DNA from: Lentzea sp. NBRC 105346
GTDB lineage: Bacteria > Actinomycetota > Actinomycetes > Mycobacteriales > Pseudonocardiaceae
Direction of reading: 5' to 3'
Assembly: GCF_030269605.1 (NCBI RefSeq)
Contig: NZ_BSTQ01000019.1
Coordinates: forward strand, 167,246-231,245
DNA length: 64,000 nt
Positions 24,501 to 31,567 of this stretch are shown here, in pieces. Position 1 is the first letter of the stretch. Every line of letters starts with the position of its first letter. Under the pieces are notes generated by a model, which saw only the letters and a list, made by a program, of their open reading frames with translations, did not search any database and was not told the DNA's origin. The position numbers and the translations under genes were made by a program.

Positions 24501-24548
24501 TATGTGCGGAGTGTCGGAGGCAGGAGCCGGTGGCCCGCCCAGTAGGGT

Positions 24549-24564
24549 TCGAACGAGTGTTCGT
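24549..24564 (+). promoter_or_regulatory. LexA SOS box of ruvC
   Basis: TCGAACGAGTGTTCGT matches the actinobacterial SOS consensus TCGAAC-N4-GTTCGA at 15 bases of pattern with one mismatch at the end. It ends 15 nt before the ruvC start and overlaps the GTGAGGAG ribosome-site region. DNA-damage induction of ruvCAB through LexA is expected. Confidence 0.75.
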
Positions 24565-24579
24565 GAGGAGTGGTTGCGG

Positions 24580-25152
24580 GTGCGTGTCTTCGGGGTCGAC
24601 CCCGGTCTGACCCGGTGCGGGTTCGGCGTCGTGGACGGAGGGCCCGGCCGGGCGGTGCGGTGCGTCGCGGTCGACGTGGTGCGCACGCCGGTGGACGCGG
24701 ACCTCGCCGTGCGGCTGCTGGCGTTGTCGGTGGAGGTCGACCTCTGGCTCGACCGGCACCAGCCCGACGTCGTCGCGATCGAGCGGGTGTTCAGCCAGCA
24801 CAACGTCCGCACGGCGATGGGCACCGCGCAGGCCAGCGGGGTGGTCGCCCTGGCCGCCGCCAAACGGCGGCTGCCGGTCGTGTTCCACACGCCGAGCGAG
24901 GTCAAGGCCGCGGTGACCGGGTCCGGTCGTGCCGACAAGAAGCAGATCACCGCGATGATCACGAAGATCCTCAAGCTGGACGCAGCGCCCAAGCCGGCGG
25001 ACGCGGCGGACGCGCTGGCCCTGGCGATCTGTCACCACTGGCGGGCGCCCATGCGCACCCGCATGGAAGAGGCCGAACGCAGGGCGCGGGAGATGGCCGA
25101 GACGCATCGGGCGAGAATCGCCGCGGCGGCGAAACGAGGAGGTGGCCGGTGA
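24580..25152 (+). CDS. ruvC: Holliday junction resolvase RuvC
   Basis: 190 aa. The RNase-H-fold nuclease has its four acidic residues: D7 (FGVDPGLTRCG), E68 (VVAIERV), D141 and D144 (DAADALALA). It cuts Holliday junctions symmetrically together with RuvAB. The GTG at 24580 gives the standard family N-terminus; TTG at 24574 is an alternative closer to GAGGAG. Positively charged C-terminal tail (RRAREMAETHRARIAAAAKRGGGR). The stop is embedded in the first copy of the duplicated start module described at 25138-25322. Confidence 0.95.
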   Translation: MRVFGVDPGLTRCGFGVVDGGPGRAVRCVAVDVVRTPVDADLAVRLLALSVEVDLWLDRHQPDVVAIERVFSQHNVRTAMGTAQASGVVALAAAKRRLPVVFHTPSEVKAAVTGSGRADKKQITAMITKILKLDAAPKPADAADALALAICHHWRAPMRTRMEEAERRAREMAETHRARIAAAAKRGGGR

Positions 25153-25322
25153 TCTCGTCACTGCGCGGGGCCGTACACGCTCAGGTGAGCGGCGACCTGG
25201 ATGAGCTGTGGAGGTGGCCGGTGATCGGGGTCGTGCGGGCGACGTCGAGCACGTCCGGGCGTCGAGCGGCGGCCTCGGTGGACTGTGGAGGTGGCCGGTG
25301 ATCTCGTCACTGCGCGGGGCCG
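25138..25322 (+). repeat. Triplicated ruvA start module
   Basis: GGAGGTGGCCGGTGATC occurs three times, with its GTG at 25149, 25221 and 25298. Copies 1 and 3 share a longer ~37-nt match running through TCTCGTCACTGCGCGGGGCC. Each copy brings a ribosome site (GGAGGTGG) and a GTGATC start. Spacing between copies 1 and 3 is 149 nt, not a multiple of three. Confidence 0.85.
25149..25301 (+). CDS. Possible 50-aa leader ORF between ruvC and ruvA
   Basis: GTG at 25149 overlaps the ruvC stop (GTGA), and the ORF ends in a TGA that overlaps the ruvA GTG (25298-25301). It starts with the same residues as RuvA (ISSLRGAV) because it begins in a copy of the ruvA start module, then continues out of the ruvA frame through LWRWPVIGVVRATSS. 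It probably arose when the ruvA start was duplicated, and it keeps translational coupling from ruvC to ruvA. Whether the peptide has a function is unknown. Confidence 0.45.
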   Translation: MISSLRGAVHAQVSGDLDELWRWPVIGVVRATSSTSGRRAAASVDCGGGR

Positions 25323-25882
25323 TGCAGCACGTCGGGCTGGACCACGTGGTGGTCGAGGTGGGTGGCGTCGGGTTCGCCGTGCAGGCGACGCCGAGCACGC
25401 TGGCCACGCTCAGGCGCGGCGAAGAGGCGCATCTGGCGACCGCACTCGTGGTGCGCGAGGACTCGCTGACGCTGTTCGGGTTCGCCGACGTCGAGGCGCG
25501 GGAGCTGTTCGGGCTGCTGCAGACGGTCAGCGGCATCGGACCCCGGCTCGCGCTGGCGACGCTGGCGGTGCTCGAACCGGACAAGCTGCGGCAGGCGCTG
25601 GCCGAAGGCAACATCACCGTGCTCACGCAGGTGCCCGGCATCGGCAAGAAGGGCGCCGAGCGGCTGATCATCGAGCTGCGCGACAAGGTCGGCGCGCTGC
25701 CCACGCCGCACACGCCCGCGGTGAACGGCCAAACGCGGGAGCACGTCGTAGAGGCCTTGCTGGGCCTCGGGTTCCCGGCGAAGTCGGCGGAGTCGACCGT
25801 TGACGCGGTGCTCGCGGACAACCCGGACCAGTCGACCAGCGCCGTGCTGCGACGCGCGCTCGCCACGCTGGGGCGCAAGTGA
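25298..25882 (+). CDS. ruvA: Holliday junction DNA helicase subunit RuvA
   Basis: 194 aa. The N-terminal OB domain (ISSLRGAVQHVGLDHVVVEVGGVGF) is followed by the helix-hairpin-helix DNA-binding motifs TVSGIGPRLALATLA and QVPGIGKKGAERLI, then the C-terminal RuvB-contacting domain (VVEALLGLGFPAKSAESTVD). A RuvA tetramer holds the Holliday junction for RuvB. The GTG at 25298 follows GGAGG. The stop overlaps ruvB (GTGA). Confidence 0.95.
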   Translation: MISSLRGAVQHVGLDHVVVEVGGVGFAVQATPSTLATLRRGEEAHLATALVVREDSLTLFGFADVEARELFGLLQTVSGIGPRLALATLAVLEPDKLRQALAEGNITVLTQVPGIGKKGAERLIIELRDKVGALPTPHTPAVNGQTREHVVEALLGLGFPAKSAESTVDAVLADNPDQSTSAVLRRALATLGRK

Positions 25883-26892
25883 GCGAAGAGGAGCTGTCGC
25901 CGTACGCCGTGCCCGCCGAGCGGGACGTCGAGTCGACGCTGCGGCCGCAGGACCTGCACGAGTTCGTCGGGCAGCGCCGGGTGCGCGAGCAGCTGGAGCT
26001 CGTGCTGCAGGGCGCGATGCGCCGGGGGACGCCGCCGGACCACGTGTTGCTGAGCGGGCCGCCCGGACTGGGTAAGACCAGCCTCGCGATGATCATTGCC
26101 AAGGAGCTCGGCAGCGCCATCAGGATCACCAGTGGCCCGGCGCTGGAACGCGCCGGTGACCTCGCGGCGATGCTGTCGAACCTGGTCGAGGGCGACGTGC
26201 TGTTCATCGACGAGATCCACCGGATGGCCCGGCCCGCCGAGGAGATGCTGTACCTCGCGATGGAGGACTTCCGGGTCGACGTCGTCGTCGGCAAGGGGCC
26301 GGGTGCGACGAGCATTCCGCTGGACATCGCGCCGTTCACGCTGGTCGGCGCCACGACCAGGTCGGGTGCGCTGACCGGGCCGTTGCGCGACCGGTTCGGG
26401 TTCACCGGGCACATGGAGTTCTACGAGGCCGCGGACCTCGACCTGATCGTCAAGCGCAGCGCCAAGATCCTGGGCGTGGACCTGCACGACGACGGCGCGA
26501 TGGAGATCGCCGGACGGTCGCGCGGCACGCCCCGCATCGCGAACCGGCTGCTGCGGCGCGTGCGGGACTTCGCCGAGGTCAGGGCGGACGGCAGCGTCAC
26601 GCTGGAGGTCGCCCGGCAGGCGCTCCAGGTGTACGACGTCGACGACCTGGGGCTCGACCGGCTCGACCGCGCGGTGCTCACCGCGCTGGTCAAGTCGTTC
26701 GGCGGCGGGCCGGTCGGGGTATCCACTCTCGCGGTCGCGGTGGGGGAGGAACCCACCACGGTCGAGGAGGTGTGTGAGCCCTACCTCGTGCGGGCTGGCA
26801 TGCTGGCGCGCACGCCGCGTGGGCGCGTGGCGACCCCGGCAGCCTGGATCCATCTGGGCCTGGAGCCGCCCGCCGGTGATCAGCTCTGGTGA
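25879..26892 (+). CDS. ruvB: Holliday junction branch-migration ATPase RuvB
   Basis: 337 aa AAA+ motor. LRPQDLHEFVGQ is the usual N-terminal signature. Walker A is GPPGLGKT (60-67) and Walker B FIDEIH, with sensor 1 in GATTRSGAL and the arginine finger in LRDRFG; the winged-helix C-terminal domain ends in TPRGRVATPAAWIHLGL. It drives branch migration as hexameric rings on RuvA. It is translated from a GTG overlapping the ruvA stop and shares the SOS box upstream of ruvC. Confidence 0.97.
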   Translation: MSEEELSPYAVPAERDVESTLRPQDLHEFVGQRRVREQLELVLQGAMRRGTPPDHVLLSGPPGLGKTSLAMIIAKELGSAIRITSGPALERAGDLAAMLSNLVEGDVLFIDEIHRMARPAEEMLYLAMEDFRVDVVVGKGPGATSIPLDIAPFTLVGATTRSGALTGPLRDRFGFTGHMEFYEAADLDLIVKRSAKILGVDLHDDGAMEIAGRSRGTPRIANRLLRRVRDFAEVRADGSVTLEVARQALQVYDVDDLGLDRLDRAVLTALVKSFGGGPVGVSTLAVAVGEEPTTVEEVCEPYLVRAGMLARTPRGRVATPAAWIHLGLEPPAGDQLW

Positions 26893-26965
26893 GCTGGCAG
26901 AATCGGCGCTAGCACCCAGACATATCGGACGTGGAAATCCCTCGCGTCCGCCTGAACGGAGAATG

Positions 26966-27325
26966 ATGAACCTTTCGTCCCTGATGTTCCCGTTGCTGCT
27001 GGTGCTGCTCGCCGTGCCGCTGTTCCTCAGCGCTCGCAAGCAGAAGCGCGCGATGGCCGAGCAGCAGCAGCTGCAGAACTCGCTCGCGGCCGGTGACCGC
27101 GTCATGACCACGTCGGGCCTCTACGGCACGGTCGCGGACGCCAGCGACGACACCACCATCGACATCGAGATCGCCGACGGTGTCGTCACCACCTGGCTGC
27201 GTGCCGCGGTTCGCGAGAAGGTCGCCGACGAGGTCGAAGAGGTCGAGGAGACCGAGACCGAGGACGCGACCCCGGAGAGCGCGGCGCAGATCGCCGAGCC
27301 GCTCGAGCACGACGCCAAGAAGTAG
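26966..27325 (+). CDS. yajC: Preprotein translocase subunit YajC
   Basis: 119 aa. One N-terminal membrane helix (LSSLMFPLLLVLLAVPLFL) is followed by RKQKRAMAEQQQLQNSLAAGDRVMTTSGLYGTV, the YajC signature, and a very acidic C-terminal tail (EVEEVEETETEDATPE). It is an accessory part of the SecDF-YajC complex. Two ATGs (26963, 26966) follow CGGAG; the second has better spacing. The order ruvB-yajC-secD-secF is the usual actinobacterial one. Confidence 0.92.
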   Translation: MNLSSLMFPLLLVLLAVPLFLSARKQKRAMAEQQQLQNSLAAGDRVMTTSGLYGTVADASDDTTIDIEIADGVVTTWLRAAVREKVADEVEEVEETETEDATPESAAQIAEPLEHDAKK

Positions 27326-27343
27326 GCTCGCGGGACGCGTCTC

Positions 27344-27382
27344 ACCTGGAGTTGGCAACTGTGAACACCGCCAACTCCAGGT
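27344..27382. terminator. 13-bp inverted repeat between yajC and secD
   Basis: ACCTGGAGTTGGC (27344-27356) and GCCAACTCCAGGT (27370-27382) pair perfectly around a 13-nt loop; GCGTC/GACGC extend the pairing after a small bulge. No T-run follows. It could attenuate transcription or protect mRNA ends between the ruv and sec parts of the locus. Confidence 0.55.
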
Positions 27383-27456
27383 AGTGACGCGCAGCTCACG
27401 TGGCGCGGGATAGTCTTCGCGCTCGACAACCATCAGCTCTAGGAGACGGACGGATC

Positions 27457-29235
27457 GTGGCACCTCCGGCCGGGCAAATTCGCCCCGGGAAGTATCTGGC
27501 GAGTTTTGTCCTCATCGTGGTCGCGCTTTATGCCCTGGTGTTCTTCACCGGCAACGGTTCGGCCAAGCCCAAGCTCGGAATCGACCTGCAGGGCGGCACG
27601 CTCGTCACATTGACGGCACGCCTTCCCGACGGTGGCAAGCCGAGTGACGAATCGCTGAACCGGGCTCGCGGGCTCATCGAGACCCGCGTGAACGGACTCG
27701 GTGTTTCGGGCGCCGAGGTCGTGCGCGACGGAACCAACCTCGTCATCACCGTGCCGGGCGCGGACAGCGAAGGCGCGAAGAGCCTCGGCCAGACCGCGTT
27801 CCTCGCGTTCCGCAAGGTGCTGGGCCAGCCGATCCCGGCCTCCGCCGGCCAGCAGCAGCAGCCCCAGCCGTCGACGCAGCCGTCGACCCAGCCGTCGGGC
27901 TCCGCGAACCCGTCCGCGAGCCAGACCGCCGCTCCGCCGTCGTCCGGCGCTCCGCAGGGCCGCCCGGCGCCCGCGTTGCAGGGCCAGCCGACCACCACGC
28001 CGCCGCCGTCCAGCGCGCCGCCCTCGTCGGCCCCGCCGTCCTCGACCCCTCCGGTCGCGCCGGGCACCGACCCGAAGCTCGCGCAGGAGATCCAGGCCGC
28101 GAAGATGCTGCGTCAGAGCACGGACCAGCAGGTCCTGCAGCAGGCCGCGTTGATGCTCGACTGCTCGAAGCCCGACCCGCTGATCGGCAACGACGACATC
28201 AAGCTGCCGCTCGTCGCGTGTGACCAGAAGGGCGAGTACAAGTACATCCTCGCGCCGGTCGACACCGACGACCCGAGCGTGAAGAAGGACGACTTCTCCA
28301 CGTTCACCCGCCTGACCGGCCAGGACATCGACAACGCGGTCGCGACGAACAACCGCCAGGGCGCGGGCTACGTCGTGAACCTGTCGTTCAAGTCCGACGG
28401 CGGCTCCAAGTGGGGCAAGTTCACTTCGGCCAACGTCAACCAGCCGGTCGCCGTCGTGCTGGACAGCAAGGTCGTCTCGGCGCCGAACATCCAGACCGCG
28501 ATCCTCGGCGGCAGCACGGAGATCAGCGGCAAGTTCACGCTGAAGGAAGCCGAGAACCTGGCGAACGTGCTGAAGTACGGCTCGCTGCCGCTGTCGTTCT
28601 CGACGTCCGAGGCGCTGACCGTCACCCCGACGCTCGGCCTCACCTACATGAAGGCCGGCCTGATCGCCGGTGCCATCGGCCTCGCGCTGGTGTTCGTGTA
28701 CTGCTTCTTCTACTACCGCCTGCTGGGCATCCTGACGATCGCGTCGCTGGTCTTCTCGGCCTCGATCGTCTACGCGGTGCTCGTGCTGCTGGGCCGCTGG
28801 ATCGGGTTCACGCTCGACCTGGCCGGTATCGCCGGTTTCATCGTCGCGATCGGTATCACCGCGGACTCGTTCATCGTCTTCTTCGAACGCATCAAGGACG
28901 AAGTGCGTGAAGGCCGGACGTTCCGCTCGGCCGTCCCGCGCGCGTGGGTCCGCGCCCGCCGCACGATCCTGTCCGCGGACGCGGTCAGCTTCATCGCCGC
29001 CGCGGTGCTGTACCTCATCGCCGTCGGCCAGGTGAAGGGCTTCGCGTTCACCCTGGGCATGTCGACGGTCCTCGACCTCGTGGTCGTGTTCCTCGTGACG
29101 CACCCGCTGGTCGCGATGGCCTCGAAGTCCAAGTTCCTGTCCAAGCCGAGCCTGTCCGGTCTCGGTGGCGCGGCCCGTGAAGGTGCCTCCCACCGCGCCA
29201 AGCTGCAGGCCAAGCCCGCCGTGAAGGAGGCCTGA
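27457..29235 (+). CDS. secD: Protein translocase subunit SecD
   Basis: 592 aa, GTG start after AGGAG. It has a first membrane helix (YLASFVLIVVALYALVFF), GIDLQGGT (family motif) and the P1 periplasmic domain, then five C-terminal helices with the RND-like segment beginning TPTLGLTYMKAGLIAGAIGL and including GIAGFIVAIGITADSFIVFFERIKDE. SecDF uses the proton gradient to aid late export. Residues ~128-210 form a low-complexity Q/P/S/A/T-rich insertion (QQQQPQPSTQPSTQPSG and onward), longer than in most homologues I recall. The secF GTG is one base after the stop. Confidence 0.95.
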   Translation: MAPPAGQIRPGKYLASFVLIVVALYALVFFTGNGSAKPKLGIDLQGGTLVTLTARLPDGGKPSDESLNRARGLIETRVNGLGVSGAEVVRDGTNLVITVPGADSEGAKSLGQTAFLAFRKVLGQPIPASAGQQQQPQPSTQPSTQPSGSANPSASQTAAPPSSGAPQGRPAPALQGQPTTTPPPSSAPPSSAPPSSTPPVAPGTDPKLAQEIQAAKMLRQSTDQQVLQQAALMLDCSKPDPLIGNDDIKLPLVACDQKGEYKYILAPVDTDDPSVKKDDFSTFTRLTGQDIDNAVATNNRQGAGYVVNLSFKSDGGSKWGKFTSANVNQPVAVVLDSKVVSAPNIQTAILGGSTEISGKFTLKEAENLANVLKYGSLPLSFSTSEALTVTPTLGLTYMKAGLIAGAIGLALVFVYCFFYYRLLGILTIASLVFSASIVYAVLVLLGRWIGFTLDLAGIAGFIVAIGITADSFIVFFERIKDEVREGRTFRSAVPRAWVRARRTILSADAVSFIAAAVLYLIAVGQVKGFAFTLGMSTVLDLVVVFLVTHPLVAMASKSKFLSKPSLSGLGGAAREGASHRAKLQAKPAVKEA

Positions 29236-29236
29236 C

Positions 29237-30385
29237 GTGAGCGTGTTCTCCCGTCTCTACGTCGGCAACGGCGCGTTCGACATCGTCGGCAAGCGCAAGC
29301 GCTGGTACGTGATCTCGGCGCTGGTGCTGCTGACCTGCGTGCTGTCGATCGGCTTCAAGCAGTTCAACCTCGGTATCGACTTCAAGGGCGGCACCAAGGT
29401 CCAGATGGCGTCGGTCAGCACGAGCGGCGCGAAGATCGAGGAGCACGCCGTCGCGGACGTGTTCAAGAACGCGCTCGGCCAGGAGCCGGCCGCCGTGCAG
29501 ACGGTCGGCATCGGTGACTCGGCGAGTATCCAGATCCGGTCGACGACGCTCGACGCCGCCCAGGTGCTGAAGCTCAAGACCGAGCTGGCGAGCAAGCTGA
29601 ACCCCAAGGGCGGCCAGGGGGCGATCAGCGACAGCGCGGTCAGCGCGTCGTGGGGTGGCGAGATCACCAGCAAGGCGCTCTGGGCGCTCGGGCTGTTCTT
29701 CGTCGCGATCGTGATCTTCCTGGCGCTGTACTTCGAGCTGCACATGGCGATCGCGGCGCTCGTCGCGGTGCTGCACGACGTGATCATCACGGCCGGTGTG
29801 TACTCGCTGGTCGGCTTCGAGGTCACGCCGGCGACCGTCATCGGTCTGCTGACGATCCTCGGTTTCTCGCTGTACGACACGGTCGTCGTGTTCGACAAGG
29901 TCCGGGAGAACACCCGCGGCCTGCTCGGCCTGACGCGCCGCACGTACGCCGAGGCCGCGAACCTGGCGCTGAACCAGACCCTGATGCGGTCGATCAACAC
30001 CTCGTTGATCGCGCTGCTGCCGGTCATGGGCCTGCTGATCGTCGGTGTCGTGATCCTCGGCGTCGGCACGCTGCAGGACCTCGCGCTGGTGCAGCTCACA
30101 GGTATGTTCGTCGGCGCCCTGTCGTCGCTGTTCATCGCCACCCCGATCCTGGTGGACCTGAAGAACCGCGACCCGAAGTACAAGGCGCAGGCCAAGCGCG
30201 TCGAGGCGCGTCGCGCCAAGAGCACGGCCGCCGCTTCCACCGAGGTCGAGTCGACCGACGACGAGGCCCTCGACGAGGAGCTGCGCCGCGAGAAGGCACT
30301 GGCGGCCGCCGCCTCCGTGCCGTCGCGCACCGCCAAGTCCACCGACAACCGCCGCGGACGCCCCTCCGGGAAGAAGCAGCGTTGA
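29237..30385 (+). CDS. secF: Protein translocase subunit SecF
   Basis: 382 aa. The first helix (WYVISALVLLTCVLSIGF) precedes FNLGIDFKGGTKVQ, and the C-terminal membrane domain contains ALYFELHMAIAALVAVLHDVIITAGVYSL and IGLLTILGFSLYDTVVVFDKVRENT. It pairs with SecD in the inner membrane. A hydrophilic tail of ~70 residues (VEARRAKSTAAASTEVES to GRPSGKKQR) extends into the cytoplasm. The stop overlaps the apt start (TTGA). Confidence 0.95.
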   Translation: MSVFSRLYVGNGAFDIVGKRKRWYVISALVLLTCVLSIGFKQFNLGIDFKGGTKVQMASVSTSGAKIEEHAVADVFKNALGQEPAAVQTVGIGDSASIQIRSTTLDAAQVLKLKTELASKLNPKGGQGAISDSAVSASWGGEITSKALWALGLFFVAIVIFLALYFELHMAIAALVAVLHDVIITAGVYSLVGFEVTPATVIGLLTILGFSLYDTVVVFDKVRENTRGLLGLTRRTYAEAANLALNQTLMRSINTSLIALLPVMGLLIVGVVILGVGTLQDLALVQLTGMFVGALSSLFIATPILVDLKNRDPKYKAQAKRVEARRAKSTAAASTEVESTDDEALDEELRREKALAAAASVPSRTAKSTDNRRGRPSGKKQR

Positions 30386-30900
30386 AGCTGGACAAAGCAC
30401 TGGGACTGATGCGTGAGGTCCCGGACTTCCCCCAGCCGGGGGTGGTCTTCCGGGACCTCACGCCGGTTCTCGCGGACCCGGACGCACTGCGCACCGTGGT
30501 CGACGCGCTGCAGGACAAGCTCGCCGAGTCCACCCAGGTCATCGCGGCCATCGAGTCGCGCGGGTTCCTGCTCGGCGCCGCACTCGGCTACGGCTGGCGC
30601 TACGGCGTGGTGCCGCTGCGCAAGCCGGGCAAGCTCCCCGTGGTCGCCGACTCCGTCTCGTACGACCTGGAGTACGGCACGGCTACGCTCGAGCTGCCCG
30701 CGGACGCCATCCACCCAGGTCAGCACGTCGTCGTCGTGGACGACGTGCTCGCTACCGGTGGCACCGCTGCCGCCGCGTGTGAGCTGGTGGAGCGGGCCGG
30801 TGGGATCGTGACCGGGGTGTCCGTCGTGTTGGAGATCGCCGCGCTGAACGGCCGCTCGCGGCTGGCGGGCCGTGAGGTCAGCGCCCTGATGGCGGTCTGA
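30382..30900 (+). CDS. apt: Adenine phosphoribosyltransferase
   Basis: 172 aa. The family pattern DFPQPGVVFRDLTPVLADPDAL is followed by IESRGFLLGAALGY, PLRKPGKLP and the PRPP loop VVVVDDVLATGGTAAA. It salvages adenine to AMP with PRPP. The TTG at 30382 overlaps the secF stop and preserves the expected N-terminus (LKLDKALGLMREVPDFP); the ATG at 30409 would truncate it. The apt-rel neighbourhood is conserved and links purine salvage with the (p)ppGpp enzyme. Confidence 0.94.
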   Translation: MKLDKALGLMREVPDFPQPGVVFRDLTPVLADPDALRTVVDALQDKLAESTQVIAAIESRGFLLGAALGYGWRYGVVPLRKPGKLPVVADSVSYDLEYGTATLELPADAIHPGQHVVVVDDVLATGGTAAAACELVERAGGIVTGVSVVLEIAALNGRSRLAGREVSALMAV

Positions 30901-31350
30901 TCAGGCGACTCCCCGGCCGGCGTTCACCAGCACCAGCACGACGAAGTAGAACGGCAGTGCCACCACGGCCAGCACCGCGAAGTTCGTGCTCCGCTTCTTG
31001 AAGATCAGCCACGTGAACAGCGAAGCCAGCAGGCATGGCACGAGCTGGGAGCCGAGCACCCTGCCGAACGCGTACGCGGACGCGGGCGGACCGGCCAGCA
31101 CGAACAACACCACGAACATCACGAACGACCAGACGGCGGCGGCCAGGAAGCACAGGCCGTAGGACGTCCTGGCCTGCTGCCGCGGCATCGCGTACTGCGG
31201 GACCGGCGGCGCGTACGGGTACTGCGGCCCCGGATATTGCTGCTGCTGATACTGCGGCGCCTGCGGGTACGGCTGGGTGTAGCCGACCTGCTGCGCGGGT
31301 GGGTACGGCGAGGGCGGTGGCGTCTGCTCGCCGCTGGGTTCGGTGCTCAT
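30901..31350 (-). CDS. Proline-rich membrane protein of unknown function
   Basis: 149 aa, antisense to its neighbours, with an ATG after GGGGGAA. Residues 1-60 are rich in P, Q and Y (PPSPYPPAQQVGYTQPYPQA and onward). Three hydrophobic segments follow: about 65-85, 97-112 and 122-145. Such Pro/Gln/Tyr-rich N-termini with a small membrane domain are common in actinobacteria and may mediate protein contacts, but the role is unknown. Its stop lies directly beside the apt stop. Confidence 0.75.
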   Translation of the reverse strand: MSTEPSGEQTPPPSPYPPAQQVGYTQPYPQAPQYQQQQYPGPQYPYAPPVPQYAMPRQQARTSYGLCFLAAAVWSFVMFVVLFVLAGPPASAYAFGRVLGSQLVPCLLASLFTWLIFKKRSTNFAVLAVVALPFYFVVLVLVNAGRGVA

Positions 31351-31567
31351 GGAAGTTCCCCCAGGATCGATCGAAGCCTGATCGTAAGGGGCCGCATGCC
31401 CCGTGTGCACGCCCCGTGAGTGCGGCATTCGTGACCCCCTGCGCTGATCGGCCCAGCGGAACACGGCCAGGCGTTCGCCGTGTGAGCCACGCCGCTCATC
31501 GCCCCGGAGGAAGTTTCGCGGGTACAAGCGGGTTATCCTCGGTATCCGTAGACCCGAGGAGCGTGGG

